Positions 8,656 through 16,714 of a DNA stretch of 64,000 nucleotides are shown in pieces; the stretch's first letter is position 1, and the number at the start of each line of letters is the position of its first letter. The notes below the pieces were generated by a model. It worked only from the letters and a program-made list of their open reading frames with translations, made no database searches and was not told the origin of the DNA. The stretch spans positions 7,242,001-7,306,000 of the forward strand of contig NZ_CP108882.1 of NCBI RefSeq assembly GCF_036347055.1, read 5' to 3'. Position numbers and translations under genes: made by a program. Origin of the DNA: Streptomyces sp. NBC_00820. GTDB lineage: Bacteria > Actinomycetota > Actinomycetes > Streptomycetales > Streptomycetaceae.

Positions 8656-10737
8656 GTGCGCGAGATGACGAAGGGGTCGAACGTCGTACTCTCGACCCTG
8701 AGCGAGAACGCCGGCTCGGTGATCGTCGGCCTGTGCTGGCTCAGCCCGAGCGGTGAAGGCGACGCGGATGTGTCGGTCCTGGCGCTGGGCCCGGACGGGA
8801 AGGTCCGTACCGACGCCGACTTCTACTTCTACAACAACCCGGTCGCCGCCGACGGAAGCGTGCAACTGCTGGGCAAGGCACCTGCCGACCGCGGTGACGT
8901 GGACCGCATCGGGTTCGATCTGACCGCGGTCCCGGGGGACGTGCACCGGATGGTCGTCGCCGCGAGCCGGTACGGCGGGGCGCGCTTCGGTGAACTGGAG
9001 GAGCTGACTGTCACGCTGTCCGACGGAGGGGGCGAGGGACTCCTCCGGTTCGCGATCGGCGATGTCGACTCGGTGAGCGCGGTCGTCTTCGGCGAGCTCT
9101 ACCGCCACGCCGGCGAATGGAAGTTCCGTGCCGTGGGGCAGGGTTACGCGGACGGTCTGGCCGGTCTGGCGACGGACTTCGGTGTCGACATCGACGACGA
9201 CGCAGGGTCCGAGTCCGAATCTGAGTCCGCGCCGGACGCGCCGGACGCACCGGACGCGCCGGACGACGCGGTGGCGGTCGAACAGGAGGTCGCGCCCGCG
9301 CCTGTGACCGCTTGCGGAACCGGCGCGGAGCGAGGGGAGGCCGCGCTCCCGGCTCCTCGCGCGCCGCAGGACCGGACCGAGCCGGCCACGGGTCCGGCGC
9401 GGCCCCGTACGGCCAGGAGGAAGACCACCCTGCCGAAGGTCGCGAGGAAGTCTCTCGCGGAGAACGAGTCCTGGAGGGACGCGAGGCTCTTCCCCGTGTC
9501 GGCCCTCAAGAGCGACCGGGACCGCGAGACACGTGCGACCTCGGTGATGCTTTCCGTCATGGCGCAGGTGCCGGAATTCGGCAGGAGGCTGACGGCCGCG
9601 TTCGGTGCACCGGCCGGCCGTATCGAGACGTTCACGGAGGTCTCACTGCCGCACGGGAGCGGTCCGCGGCGTCCCGACGGAGTCATCCGGGTCGAGCGGG
9701 CCGGCAAGTTGTGGACAGCGCTGGTCGAGACGAAGACCAACGGCAACCCCCTCAAGGCCGAACAGGTACAGGCGTACGCGGACATCGCCGCGCGGCGCGG
9801 TTACGAGGCGGTGATCACGCTGTCCAACGACGTTGCCCTGGAAGGTAGTTCACTGGTCGACGTCAGGATCGACGGCCGACGCAAGCACAAGGTGGCGCTC
9901 TGGCACCTTTCCTGGGCCGAAGTGGCCTATCAGGCGCAGATGCTGATTCGCCACGAGGGCGTCGGCAACCCGGCACACGCCTGGCTGCTCCAGGAGCTGC
10001 TTCACTACCTCCAGCACGAGAACTCGGGCTGCCACGGTTTCCAGAACATGGGCCCCGCGTGGGTTCCCGTGCGCAACGGCATCGACGACGAAACCCTGTG
10101 CCCGGGTGATCCGCGAGCCCTTGAGGTGGTGGAGAGCTGGGAGCGGCTGATCCGCCAGGTGTGCCTCGGCCTGGGCGGGGAGCTCGGCCGGAAGGTCCTG
10201 CCGGTGCAGCGCGGCAAGCGGGGCGTGGGGCCGCAGGAACGCCGGAGCGTGCAGGCCGACCAGTTGTGCGGCCAGGGCCGGCTCCAGGCGGAACTCCGCA
10301 TCGAGGGAATCACCGGTGTCCTCGCGGTCTCCGCGGATCTGCGTACCAGCAGGGTGCGCGTCTCCACCGAGATCCCGGCGCCCGAGCAGGGGTATCCGCT
10401 GACGTGGGTGAAGCGACTCGTCAGACGTCTGGCCGATGCCCCGGCCGATCTGCACGTCGAGACCCTGGTCGAGAGCGGCGCCGGCGGCCCACGCGGGACG
10501 CTGGAGCGCCTGCGTCCCGAACCGGCGGACCTGCTGCCCACGGCCGACGCCGCCCGGATCACCGGATTCCGCCTCTCACTGCGCAGGGGCATGGGAAGCG
10601 GCCGAGGCAACGCGGAGTCCGGCTTCATCCGCAGCGTGGACGACGCCGTGCGGCGCTTCCACGGACAGGTGATCGTCCACCTCGATCAGGCCCCTGCCCG
10701 TAAGGGGCCGGTCAGGGAGGTCGTGCCGGCGGGGTGA
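8656..10737 (+). CDS. TerD domain fused to a PD-(D/E)XK-like nuclease domain
   Basis: A 693-residue two-domain protein. Residues 1-180 are a TerD/tellurium-resistance calcium-binding domain: MTKGSNVVLS start, GLCWLSPSGEGDADVSVLAL, DADFYFYNNPVAADGSV, and DVHRMVVAAS. An acidic Ser/Asp/Ala/Pro-rich linker covers about 183-260. The second half contains RRPDGVIRV...WTALVETKTN, an E-xn-D-xn-E-x-K layout like PD-(D/E)XK nucleases, followed by a long alpha/beta region. GTG 8656 is used with GGGGGG upstream; ATG 8665 is the alternative. TerD proteins act in stress and phage-related functions; the fusion suggests a Ca2+- or membrane-linked nucleic-acid role, which is inference. No other ter genes are adjacent. 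Confidence 0.75.
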   Translation: MREMTKGSNVVLSTLSENAGSVIVGLCWLSPSGEGDADVSVLALGPDGKVRTDADFYFYNNPVAADGSVQLLGKAPADRGDVDRIGFDLTAVPGDVHRMVVAASRYGGARFGELEELTVTLSDGGGEGLLRFAIGDVDSVSAVVFGELYRHAGEWKFRAVGQGYADGLAGLATDFGVDIDDDAGSESESESAPDAPDAPDAPDDAVAVEQEVAPAPVTACGTGAERGEAALPAPRAPQDRTEPATGPARPRTARRKTTLPKVARKSLAENESWRDARLFPVSALKSDRDRETRATSVMLSVMAQVPEFGRRLTAAFGAPAGRIETFTEVSLPHGSGPRRPDGVIRVERAGKLWTALVETKTNGNPLKAEQVQAYADIAARRGYEAVITLSNDVALEGSSLVDVRIDGRRKHKVALWHLSWAEVAYQAQMLIRHEGVGNPAHAWLLQELLHYLQHENSGCHGFQNMGPAWVPVRNGIDDETLCPGDPRALEVVESWERLIRQVCLGLGGELGRKVLPVQRGKRGVGPQERRSVQADQLCGQGRLQAELRIEGITGVLAVSADLRTSRVRVSTEIPAPEQGYPLTWVKRLVRRLADAPADLHVETLVESGAGGPRGTLERLRPEPADLLPTADAARITGFRLSLRRGMGSGRGNAESGFIRSVDDAVRRFHGQVIVHLDQAPARKGPVREVVPAG

Positions 10738-10789
10738 GGCACTGGCGCGTCTGTCCGGGGGCGGAGGCGCGGAGGCGCTGGGGCGGGGG

Positions 10790-11764
10790 TCAGCGGTTCA
10801 GGAGTCTGGTCAGCCAGTTCAGTTGGGTTGTCCGGGCCGCTCGGGAGAGGGCCGTGTCGGGGGCGAAGGTGTCGAAGCCGTGGAAGCCGCCCGGCCAGAC
10901 GTGGAGTTCGGCGTCGCCGCCGTACTGCCAGATCCGGGACGCGTAGGCCACCACCTCGTCCCGGAACGTCTCCGCGGAGCCGACGTCGAGGAAGGCGGGC
11001 GGCAGGCCGGAGAGGTCGGTCGCGCGGGCGGGGGAGGCGTACGGGGGGACGTCGGGGCCGCCTCGGCGGTCGCCCAGCACCGCGGTCCAGGCGGTTTCGT
11101 TGGCGGTGCGGTCCCAGACGCCGATGCCGGCCATCTGGCGACTGGAGACGGTGTCGTTGTGGTCGTCGAGCATCGGCGACATCAGGAGCTGGCCGATCGC
11201 CGGCGGTCCCTGCCGGTCCCGCAGCAGCAGTGCGAGCGCGGCGCCCAGGCCGCCGCCCGCGCTGGAGCCCGCGATGACGATCCGGGCGGGGTCACCGCCG
11301 ATCTCCCCGGCATGCGCGGCCGTCCACCGGAACCCGGCGTACACGTCGTCGATCTGCGCCGGGTAGGGGTGTTCCGGTGCCAGCCGGTACTCCACGGAGA
11401 CCACCACCGCCCCCACCTCCAGAGCCCAGCTCAGCGGGCCGTCCACGCCGGCCCGGTTGGTGCCGAGGACCATGCCGCCGCCGTGGACGAAGTAGATCAC
11501 CGGCAGCGGTGTCCCGGTGCCGCCGGACGTGGGGCGGCAGATGAGGAGGGACACCTCCGGGGCGCCCTCGTGGCCCGGCACGGTGCGGTCCTCGAACGTG
11601 AAGGCACCGTCCATCGTGAGGTCGAGCAGCCCGAGCAGGTCGGCGTTCGCCTCCTCCCGCGCCGGGCCGATCTCGTCCGGGGTGAGACCGGGCGAGATGA
11701 CCTCCTTGTTCTGCTCCAGGCAGGCGGCGAGTTCGGGGTCGAACGGGGGCGGGACCAGGGGCAT
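10790..11764 (-). CDS. HSL-family alpha/beta-hydrolase (esterase/lipase)
   Basis: A 324-residue carboxylesterase of the hormone-sensitive-lipase family. The oxyanion-hole motif HGGG is at 94-97, the nucleophile elbow GSSAG at 166-170 (S168), the acid Asp in LDVGSAETFRDE near 268 and the His in GGFHGFD near 298. No signal peptide is present, so it is cytoplasmic. ATG 11764 has GAGGAG nine bases upstream. The natural ester is unknown. Confidence 0.9.
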   Translation of the reverse strand: MPLVPPPFDPELAACLEQNKEVISPGLTPDEIGPAREEANADLLGLLDLTMDGAFTFEDRTVPGHEGAPEVSLLICRPTSGGTGTPLPVIYFVHGGGMVLGTNRAGVDGPLSWALEVGAVVVSVEYRLAPEHPYPAQIDDVYAGFRWTAAHAGEIGGDPARIVIAGSSAGGGLGAALALLLRDRQGPPAIGQLLMSPMLDDHNDTVSSRQMAGIGVWDRTANETAWTAVLGDRRGGPDVPPYASPARATDLSGLPPAFLDVGSAETFRDEVVAYASRIWQYGGDAELHVWPGGFHGFDTFAPDTALSRAARTTQLNWLTRLLNR

Positions 11765-11932
11765 GACTTCTCCTCGCACGGCTCACGGGACGGGCTGCTG
11801 TGGCACGTATGCCCCGCCCGCACCGGATACCGGCACCGTACGACGGCCGGGATCCCGCGGACAGCCGGGAGAGAGGGGGGAGGGAAGAAGACAGGGGAGG
11901 TCGGGCGGGTGTGGCGGTTCCGGAAATGCGTG

Positions 11933-11964
11933 GGGGGCCGGAGCCGCTCGGGGCTCCGGCCCCC
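11933..11964 (-). terminator. Intrinsic-type hairpin after the FMN reductase gene
   Basis: A perfect 13-bp stem (11933-11945 with 11952-11964) and six-base loop lies 18 bases beyond the stop of the FMN reductase. There is no U-tract, as is usual in Streptomyces. The remaining sequence of 11765-11981 holds no gene. Confidence 0.7.
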
Positions 11965-11981
11965 TACGGGGTGGGTGAGGC

Positions 11982-12545
11982 TCAGGCGGCCGAGACCTGG
12001 CCCACGGTGCCGTGCAGGCGGGCGACGACCTCGGTCAGCTGCGCGGCGACCTCGGCGTCGTCGACCGGGTGGGTCTCGGCGAAGCGGGTCACGGAGCCCG
12101 GGATGGAGAGCTTGATGTCCTCGATGACCTTGCCACCGGCGATGCCCGCGGCCTTGCGGGTGTCGTCCTGCGCCCACACGCCGCCGTACTGGCCGAAGGC
12201 GGTGCCGATGACGGCGACCGGCTTGCCGCCGAAGGCGCCGGCGCCGTACGGGCGGGACAGCCAGTCGATGGCGTTCTTCAGCACGGCCGGCATGGTGCCG
12301 TTGTACTCGGGCGAGAAGAGCAGGAACGCGTCGGCGGCCTGCGCGGCCGCGCGCAGCGTCGCGGCGGCGGCCGGGACGCCGCCCTCGACGTCGACGTCCT
12401 CGTTGTAGAAGGGGACCTCGGCCAGGCCCTCGAAGAGCTCGACCTCGACGCCCTCGGGCGCGAGCTTGACGGCCGCCTCGGCGAGCTGGCGGTTGTGCGA
12501 ACCGGCGCGAAGGCTGCCGACGAGCGCGAGGATGCGAACAGTCAT
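11982..12545 (-). CDS. NADPH-dependent FMN reductase family protein
   Basis: A 187-residue flavodoxin-fold oxidoreductase. The FMN phosphate loop is GSLRAGSHNRQL near the N-terminus, and LFSPEYNGTMPAVLKNAIDWLSRP near residue 80 is the second FMN-binding signature of the YieF/ArsH-like family. ATG 12545 has GGAG six bases upstream. The divergent TetR gene and the two operator-like palindromes between them suggest the reductase is the regulator's target, for example in quinone or electrophile defence. Confidence 0.88.
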   Translation of the reverse strand: MTVRILALVGSLRAGSHNRQLAEAAVKLAPEGVEVELFEGLAEVPFYNEDVDVEGGVPAAAATLRAAAQAADAFLLFSPEYNGTMPAVLKNAIDWLSRPYGAGAFGGKPVAVIGTAFGQYGGVWAQDDTRKAAGIAGGKVIEDIKLSIPGSVTRFAETHPVDDAEVAAQLTEVVARLHGTVGQVSAA

Positions 12546-12583
12546 GGGGTACTCCAAGGGGGGGCTGAAACACTGCTGTCACA

Positions 12584-12603
12584 AACCGGACCGAAGTCCG
12601 TTT
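12584..12603. promoter_or_regulatory. TetR-type operator copy 1
   Basis: AACCGGACCGAAGTCCGTTT is an imperfect dyad that shares AACCGGACC and GTCC with the second copy 36 bases away. It lies in the shared promoter region of the FMN reductase and TetR genes. Confidence 0.6.
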
Positions 12604-12619
12604 AAGTTTCTACCAGCCT

Positions 12620-12639
12620 AACCGGACCCCGGTCCAGTT
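12620..12639. promoter_or_regulatory. TetR-type operator copy 2
   Basis: AACCGGACCCCGGTCCAGTT is a near-perfect dyad (AACCGGACC / GGTCCAGTT) just upstream of the TetR start at 12667, well placed for autorepression. Confidence 0.65.
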
Positions 12640-12666
12640 TTGTTCCCGATGCTTTACGCTGGCTTC

Positions 12667-13329
12667 ATGTCCAGCGCCCTGCCGCCCTTCCCCGAGCCTC
12701 AGGACCCCTTCGGCGCACCTCAGCTGCTGGAGGTGGGTCCGCTCCCGGAGGAGGCGTGCCTGCGGGCGGACGCGGCCCGCAACCGGGCCCGGCTGCTGGA
12801 GGCCGCCGCCCGGCTGATCGCCGAGCACGGCGTCGACGGCGTCACCATGGAAGCGGTGGCGGCGGCGGCCCAGGTCGGCAAGGGCACGGTCTTCCGCCGC
12901 TTCGGCGACCGCACCGGGCTGCTGACGGCACTGCTCGACCACTCGTCCCGCACCCTGCAGGCGGACTTCCTCTTCGGGCCGCCCCCGCTGGGCCCCGGGG
13001 CGCCGCCCCTCGACCGGCTGCGGGCGTTCGGCGTGGCCGTGCTCCACCGCTCCGCCGAGCAACTCGACCTGCAGCTGGCCGCGCAGCCCGAGGCCTGCCG
13101 CCGGTTCTCCCACCCCACGGTCCAGGCGCTGCGCACGCACGTCACGATGCTGCTGCGCCGGATCCTGCCGGACGCCGACTGCGACCTGCTCGCCCAGGCG
13201 CTGCTCGCCTATCTCGATCCGGCCCTGATCCACCACCTCACCCGGCAGTGCGAGATGCCCATGGAGCGGCTGGAGGCCGGCTGGACCGACCTCGTCACCC
13301 GCGTGACGGGCGCGTCGACCACCGGCTGA
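12667..13329 (+). CDS. TetR-family repressor
   Basis: A 220-residue regulator. The helix-turn-helix is at about residues 35-80: RARLLEAAARLIAEHGVDGVTMEAVAAAAQVGKGTVFRRFGDRTGLLTALL. The all-helical C-terminal part should hold the ligand pocket. ATG 12667 is the start that follows the second operator; an ATG at 12640 is in frame but would leave that operator almost touching the start. It is divergent from the FMN reductase gene, the expected target. Confidence 0.88.
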   Translation: MSSALPPFPEPQDPFGAPQLLEVGPLPEEACLRADAARNRARLLEAAARLIAEHGVDGVTMEAVAAAAQVGKGTVFRRFGDRTGLLTALLDHSSRTLQADFLFGPPPLGPGAPPLDRLRAFGVAVLHRSAEQLDLQLAAQPEACRRFSHPTVQALRTHVTMLLRRILPDADCDLLAQALLAYLDPALIHHLTRQCEMPMERLEAGWTDLVTRVTGASTTG

Positions 13330-13517
13330 GGCGAGAGCTCGGCGCCGCTCGCCCGCGCCGACGGGCGTCTCCCCGGCCTCCGCCTCGGCGTCCAGGTCGT
13401 CCGAGCCGTCCAGGCCGGCCAGTTCCGTCCTCCGCCCCGACGCCCAAGTCGTCCAGTCCTGAACGACGTTCCCCCACCCGCCGCCCGTCTTTGCGTCTCT
13501 GCCAAGATGCCTCTGCC

Positions 13518-14519
13518 ATGGTGCAGATACCGAACACGCCTACGAGCGCCGACGTGGCCCGCCTGGCCGGCGTCTCACGGGCGACCGTGTCCTACGTTCT
13601 CAACAACACCAGTGCCGTACGGATCAGCGAGGCGACCCGTCGCCGTGTCCACGACGCCGCGCGCGAACTCGGCTACGTGCCCCACGCGGCCGCGCGAAGC
13701 CTGCGCGCCGGACACAGCCGGATGGTCCTGATGCCCGCGCCCGCGACCCCGATGGGCCCCCTCTACGGCCGCTTCCTCACCGAACTCCAGTCGGCCCTCG
13801 GCCGCCTCGACTACACCGTCGTGCAACACGGCGGCGTCGGCCTCCAGGGCGACGAAGCCGCCCGTGCCTGGGCCGAGTTACGGCCCGCCGCCGTACTCGT
13901 GCCCGGTACGGGACTCGGCCCGCGGGGCGTCGCCGTCCTGAAGCGGGCCGGCGCGCGGGCCGTGGTGACCCTCGGCCCCGAACGCGTCGAGGGTGCCCAC
14001 GCCCTGCTGACGGACCACGCCGCCGTCGGCCACTGCGCGGGAGCCCACCTGTACGCCCGCGGCAGACGGCGCATCGGCGTCGTCGTACCCGAGGAGGCCG
14101 GGCTGGACGTGTTCTCCCGGCCCCGACTCGCGGGCGTGCGCAGGGCGTTGCTCGGTACGGACGCGACGACGACCGCGCTGCCGCTCGCGTACACCGAGGA
14201 GAGCGCGGCTGAACTCGCCTCGCGCTGGCCGGAGTCGGACCTCGACGCGGTGTTCGCCTACAACGACGAGTACGCGATGCTCCTCATGCGGGCCCTCCAG
14301 GACGAGGGCCTGCGCGTTCCCGAGGACGTGGCCGTCGTCGGCGCCGACGACCTGATGCTCGGCAGGCTGCTGCGGCCCCGACTCAGCACGGTACGCTTCG
14401 ATTTGCCCTCCTGCCGCGACCTCGCGGAACTGGTCGACCGCGCGGTGCGCGACCCCGGTGTCGAGCCCGAGGTCCGCACGGTGCAGGGCGCGTCACTGGT
14501 CCACCGGGCCTCCAGCTGA
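13518..14519 (+). CDS. LacI-family transcriptional regulator containing a TTA codon
   Basis: A 333-residue regulator. The N-terminal DNA-binding part is complete: SADVARLAGVSRATVSYVLNN, then the hinge helix YVPHAAARSLRAGHS. The periplasmic-binding-protein-like core ends with DVAVVGADDLMLGRLLRPRLSTVRFD. Codon 121 is TTA (13878-13880), the rare Leu codon that needs the bldA tRNA in Streptomyces, so translation may be tied to development. No sugar genes are adjacent. It could act on distant targets such as the GH92 gene with LacI-type boxes at 34.3 kb, which is speculation. Confidence 0.9.
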   Translation: MVQIPNTPTSADVARLAGVSRATVSYVLNNTSAVRISEATRRRVHDAARELGYVPHAAARSLRAGHSRMVLMPAPATPMGPLYGRFLTELQSALGRLDYTVVQHGGVGLQGDEAARAWAELRPAAVLVPGTGLGPRGVAVLKRAGARAVVTLGPERVEGAHALLTDHAAVGHCAGAHLYARGRRRIGVVVPEEAGLDVFSRPRLAGVRRALLGTDATTTALPLAYTEESAAELASRWPESDLDAVFAYNDEYAMLLMRALQDEGLRVPEDVAVVGADDLMLGRLLRPRLSTVRFDLPSCRDLAELVDRAVRDPGVEPEVRTVQGASLVHRASS

Positions 14520-14622
14520 CCGGACGCGCGACCGTCGTCCTGTGCCCTACCGGCGTCCGGCTTCCGGCGCCATCCGTCGGGCTCGGGCGCACGGCCGCCG
14601 GACAGCGGTCCGGCCACTCGCG

Positions 14623-15009
14623 TCACTCGCCCTGTTCCTGCGTCTGCTCCTGCTCCTTCGCGATGTCCTTGCGGACCTGGTCCATGTCCAGCTTGCGGGC
14701 CTGCTCGATGAGGTCCGTGAGGGCCGCCTCGGGCAGTGCGCCCGGCTGGGCGAAGATCGCGATCTGGTCCCGCACGATCATCAGGGTCGGGATCGACTGG
14801 ATGCCGAAGGACTGCGCCAGCTCCGGCTGGGCCTCGGTGTCCACCTTGCCGAAGACCAGGTCGGGGTTCTCCGTGGCGGCCTTCTCGTAGACGGGGGCGA
14901 ACTGTCGGCACGGACCGCACCAGGTCGCCCAGAAGTCGATGAGAACGAAGCTGTTCTCCGACACCGTCTGGTCGAAGTTCTCCTTGGTCAGCTCCACAGT
15001 GCTGCTCAT
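14623..15009 (-). CDS. trxA: Thioredoxin
   Basis: A 128-residue thioredoxin with WCGPC at C31-C34, FVLIDFWATWCGPC, and the cis-Pro loop IQSIPTLMIV. The body matches ordinary 105-110-residue thioredoxins, with an added Gln/Glu-rich tail of about 15 residues (KEQEQTQEQGE). It is a cytoplasmic protein disulfide reductant. ATG 15009 begins the canonical MSSTVELTKENF-type N-terminus. Confidence 0.92.
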   Translation of the reverse strand: MSSTVELTKENFDQTVSENSFVLIDFWATWCGPCRQFAPVYEKAATENPDLVFGKVDTEAQPELAQSFGIQSIPTLMIVRDQIAIFAQPGALPEAALTDLIEQARKLDMDQVRKDIAKEQEQTQEQGE

Positions 15010-15070
15010 GGCGTGATTCTCTCTTCCTGGTGTGGGTGTTGTCCCGAGGACGGAAACAGGACCGCCAGAT

Positions 15071-15180
15071 CTCCTATTCCTATGCCGCTTCCCCCGCATC
15101 TTCCACTTCTTCGGGTTCTTCCCGTTCCTCCACTTCTCCGGGCTCCTCGGGTTCCCTTACCTCTTCGGCCCCGGTTCCCG
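15071..15180. repeat. Polypyrimidine-rich low-complexity tract
   Basis: About 110 bases between thioredoxin and the flavoprotein gene are dominated by C and T on this strand, with repeated TTC, TCC and GGGTTC blocks. It stands out against the G/C-balanced surroundings. Confidence 0.6.
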
Positions 15181-15235
15181 CCCTCGTGTCCGAATCCATG
15201 TGGCCACCGCGCCGACCACCCACCAGACTGGCCCC

Positions 15236-16666
15236 ATGACGGAAACGGATTCCCTGGCGTACGACGTCGTAGTGCTCGGTGCCGGTCCCGTGGGGGAGAA
15301 CGTCGCCGGCCGCGCCCGCGCGGCCGGCCTCACCACCGCGGTCGTGGAGAGCGAGCTGGTCGGAGGGGAGTGCTCGTACTGGGCCTGCATGCCCAGTAAG
15401 GCGCTGCTCAGGCCGGTCATCGCGCAGGCGGACGCCCGCCGCCTTCCCGGCCTGAGCCAGGCGGTCCAGGGCCCCCTGCACACCCCCGACGTCCTCGCCC
15501 GGCGGGACGTGTACACCTCCCACTGGAAGGACGACGGCCAGGTCGCGTGGCTGGACGGCATCGGCGCCGACCTGTACCGCGGCCAGGGCCGCCTCGCCGG
15601 TCCCCGCACGGTCACGGTGACCGCCGCCGACGGCACCGTCACCACCCTCACCGCGCGCCACGCCGTCGCCGTGGCCACCGGCACCCGCGCCCAGCTGCCC
15701 GACCTGCCCGGACTGGCCGAGGTCGGGCCCTGGACCAGCCGCGAGGCCACCAGCGCAGAGGCGGCCCCCGGCCGGCTGATCGTGGTCGGCGGCGGTGTCG
15801 TCGCCACCGAGATGGCCACCGCCTGGCAGGCCCTCGGCTCGGAGGTCACGCTGCTGGTGCGCGGCAAGGGCCTGCTGAACCGCATGGAGCCCTTCGCCGG
15901 CGAACTGGTCGCCGACGCGCTCACCGAGGCGGGCGTCGACGTCCGTACGGGTACCTCCGTCGAGTCCGTCACCCGCGAGAACGGCACGGTCGTGGTCGTC
16001 ACCGGCACCGGTGACCGCATCGAGGCCGACGAGATCCTCTTCGCCACGGGCCGTGCCCCGCACACCGGCGACATCGGCCTCGAGACCGTCGGCCTGGAAC
16101 CCGGCTCCTGGCTGGACACCGACGACACCCTCCGCGTCGACGGCAGCGACTGGCTCTACGCGGTGGGCGACGTCAACCACCGTGCCCTCCTCACCCACGA
16201 GGGCAAGTACCAGGCCAGGATCGCGGGCGACGCCATCGTGGCGCGCGCCACGGGCAGCCCCATCGGCGACGAGCCCTGGGGTCCCCACGCGGCCACCGCC
16301 GACCACTACGCCGTACCCCAGGTCGTCTTCACCGATCCCGAGGCCGCGGCCGTCGGCCTCTCCCTGGCCGAGGCGGAACAGGCCGGTCACCGCGTCCGCG
16401 CCGTCGACGTCGACTTCGGCTCGGTCGCGGGCGCCGGCCTGTACGGCGACGGCTACAAGGGCCGCGCCCGCATGGTCGTCGACCTCGACGAGGAGATCCT
16501 GCGCGGCGTCACCTTCGTCGGCCCCGGCGTCGGCGAACTGCTCCACTCCGCGACCGTCGCCGTCGCCGGCCGCGTCCCGGTCGGCCGCCTGTGGCACGCC
16601 GTACCGTCCTATCCCACCCTCAGCGAGGTGTGGCTGCGGCTGCTGGAGGCCTACCGGGACAACTGA
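15236..16666 (+). CDS. Pyridine nucleotide-disulfide oxidoreductase, class I, atypical C-terminus
   Basis: A 476-residue flavoprotein of the dihydrolipoamide dehydrogenase / mercuric reductase superfamily. FAD site VVVLGAGPVGENVA is near residue 13, redox-active Cys pair C46-SYWA-C51 replaces the usual CxNxGC, the NAD(P) site is VVGGGVVATEMA near 180, and the second FAD motif ends LYAVGDVN. The dimerisation domain ends in SYPTLSEVWLRLLE, where the catalytic His of the HPTxSE motif is Tyr. It may therefore be an NAD(P)H oxidoreductase that no longer handles a dithiol substrate in the standard way. ATG 15236 starts the conserved N-terminus. Confidence 0.88.
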   Translation: MTETDSLAYDVVVLGAGPVGENVAGRARAAGLTTAVVESELVGGECSYWACMPSKALLRPVIAQADARRLPGLSQAVQGPLHTPDVLARRDVYTSHWKDDGQVAWLDGIGADLYRGQGRLAGPRTVTVTAADGTVTTLTARHAVAVATGTRAQLPDLPGLAEVGPWTSREATSAEAAPGRLIVVGGGVVATEMATAWQALGSEVTLLVRGKGLLNRMEPFAGELVADALTEAGVDVRTGTSVESVTRENGTVVVVTGTGDRIEADEILFATGRAPHTGDIGLETVGLEPGSWLDTDDTLRVDGSDWLYAVGDVNHRALLTHEGKYQARIAGDAIVARATGSPIGDEPWGPHAATADHYAVPQVVFTDPEAAAVGLSLAEAEQAGHRVRAVDVDFGSVAGAGLYGDGYKGRARMVVDLDEEILRGVTFVGPGVGELLHSATVAVAGRVPVGRLWHAVPSYPTLSEVWLRLLEAYRDN

Positions 16667-16714
16667 ACGTGCGGCCGCCCACGGCCACCCACGGCTGGTC
16701 AGCAGGCCAGCCGG

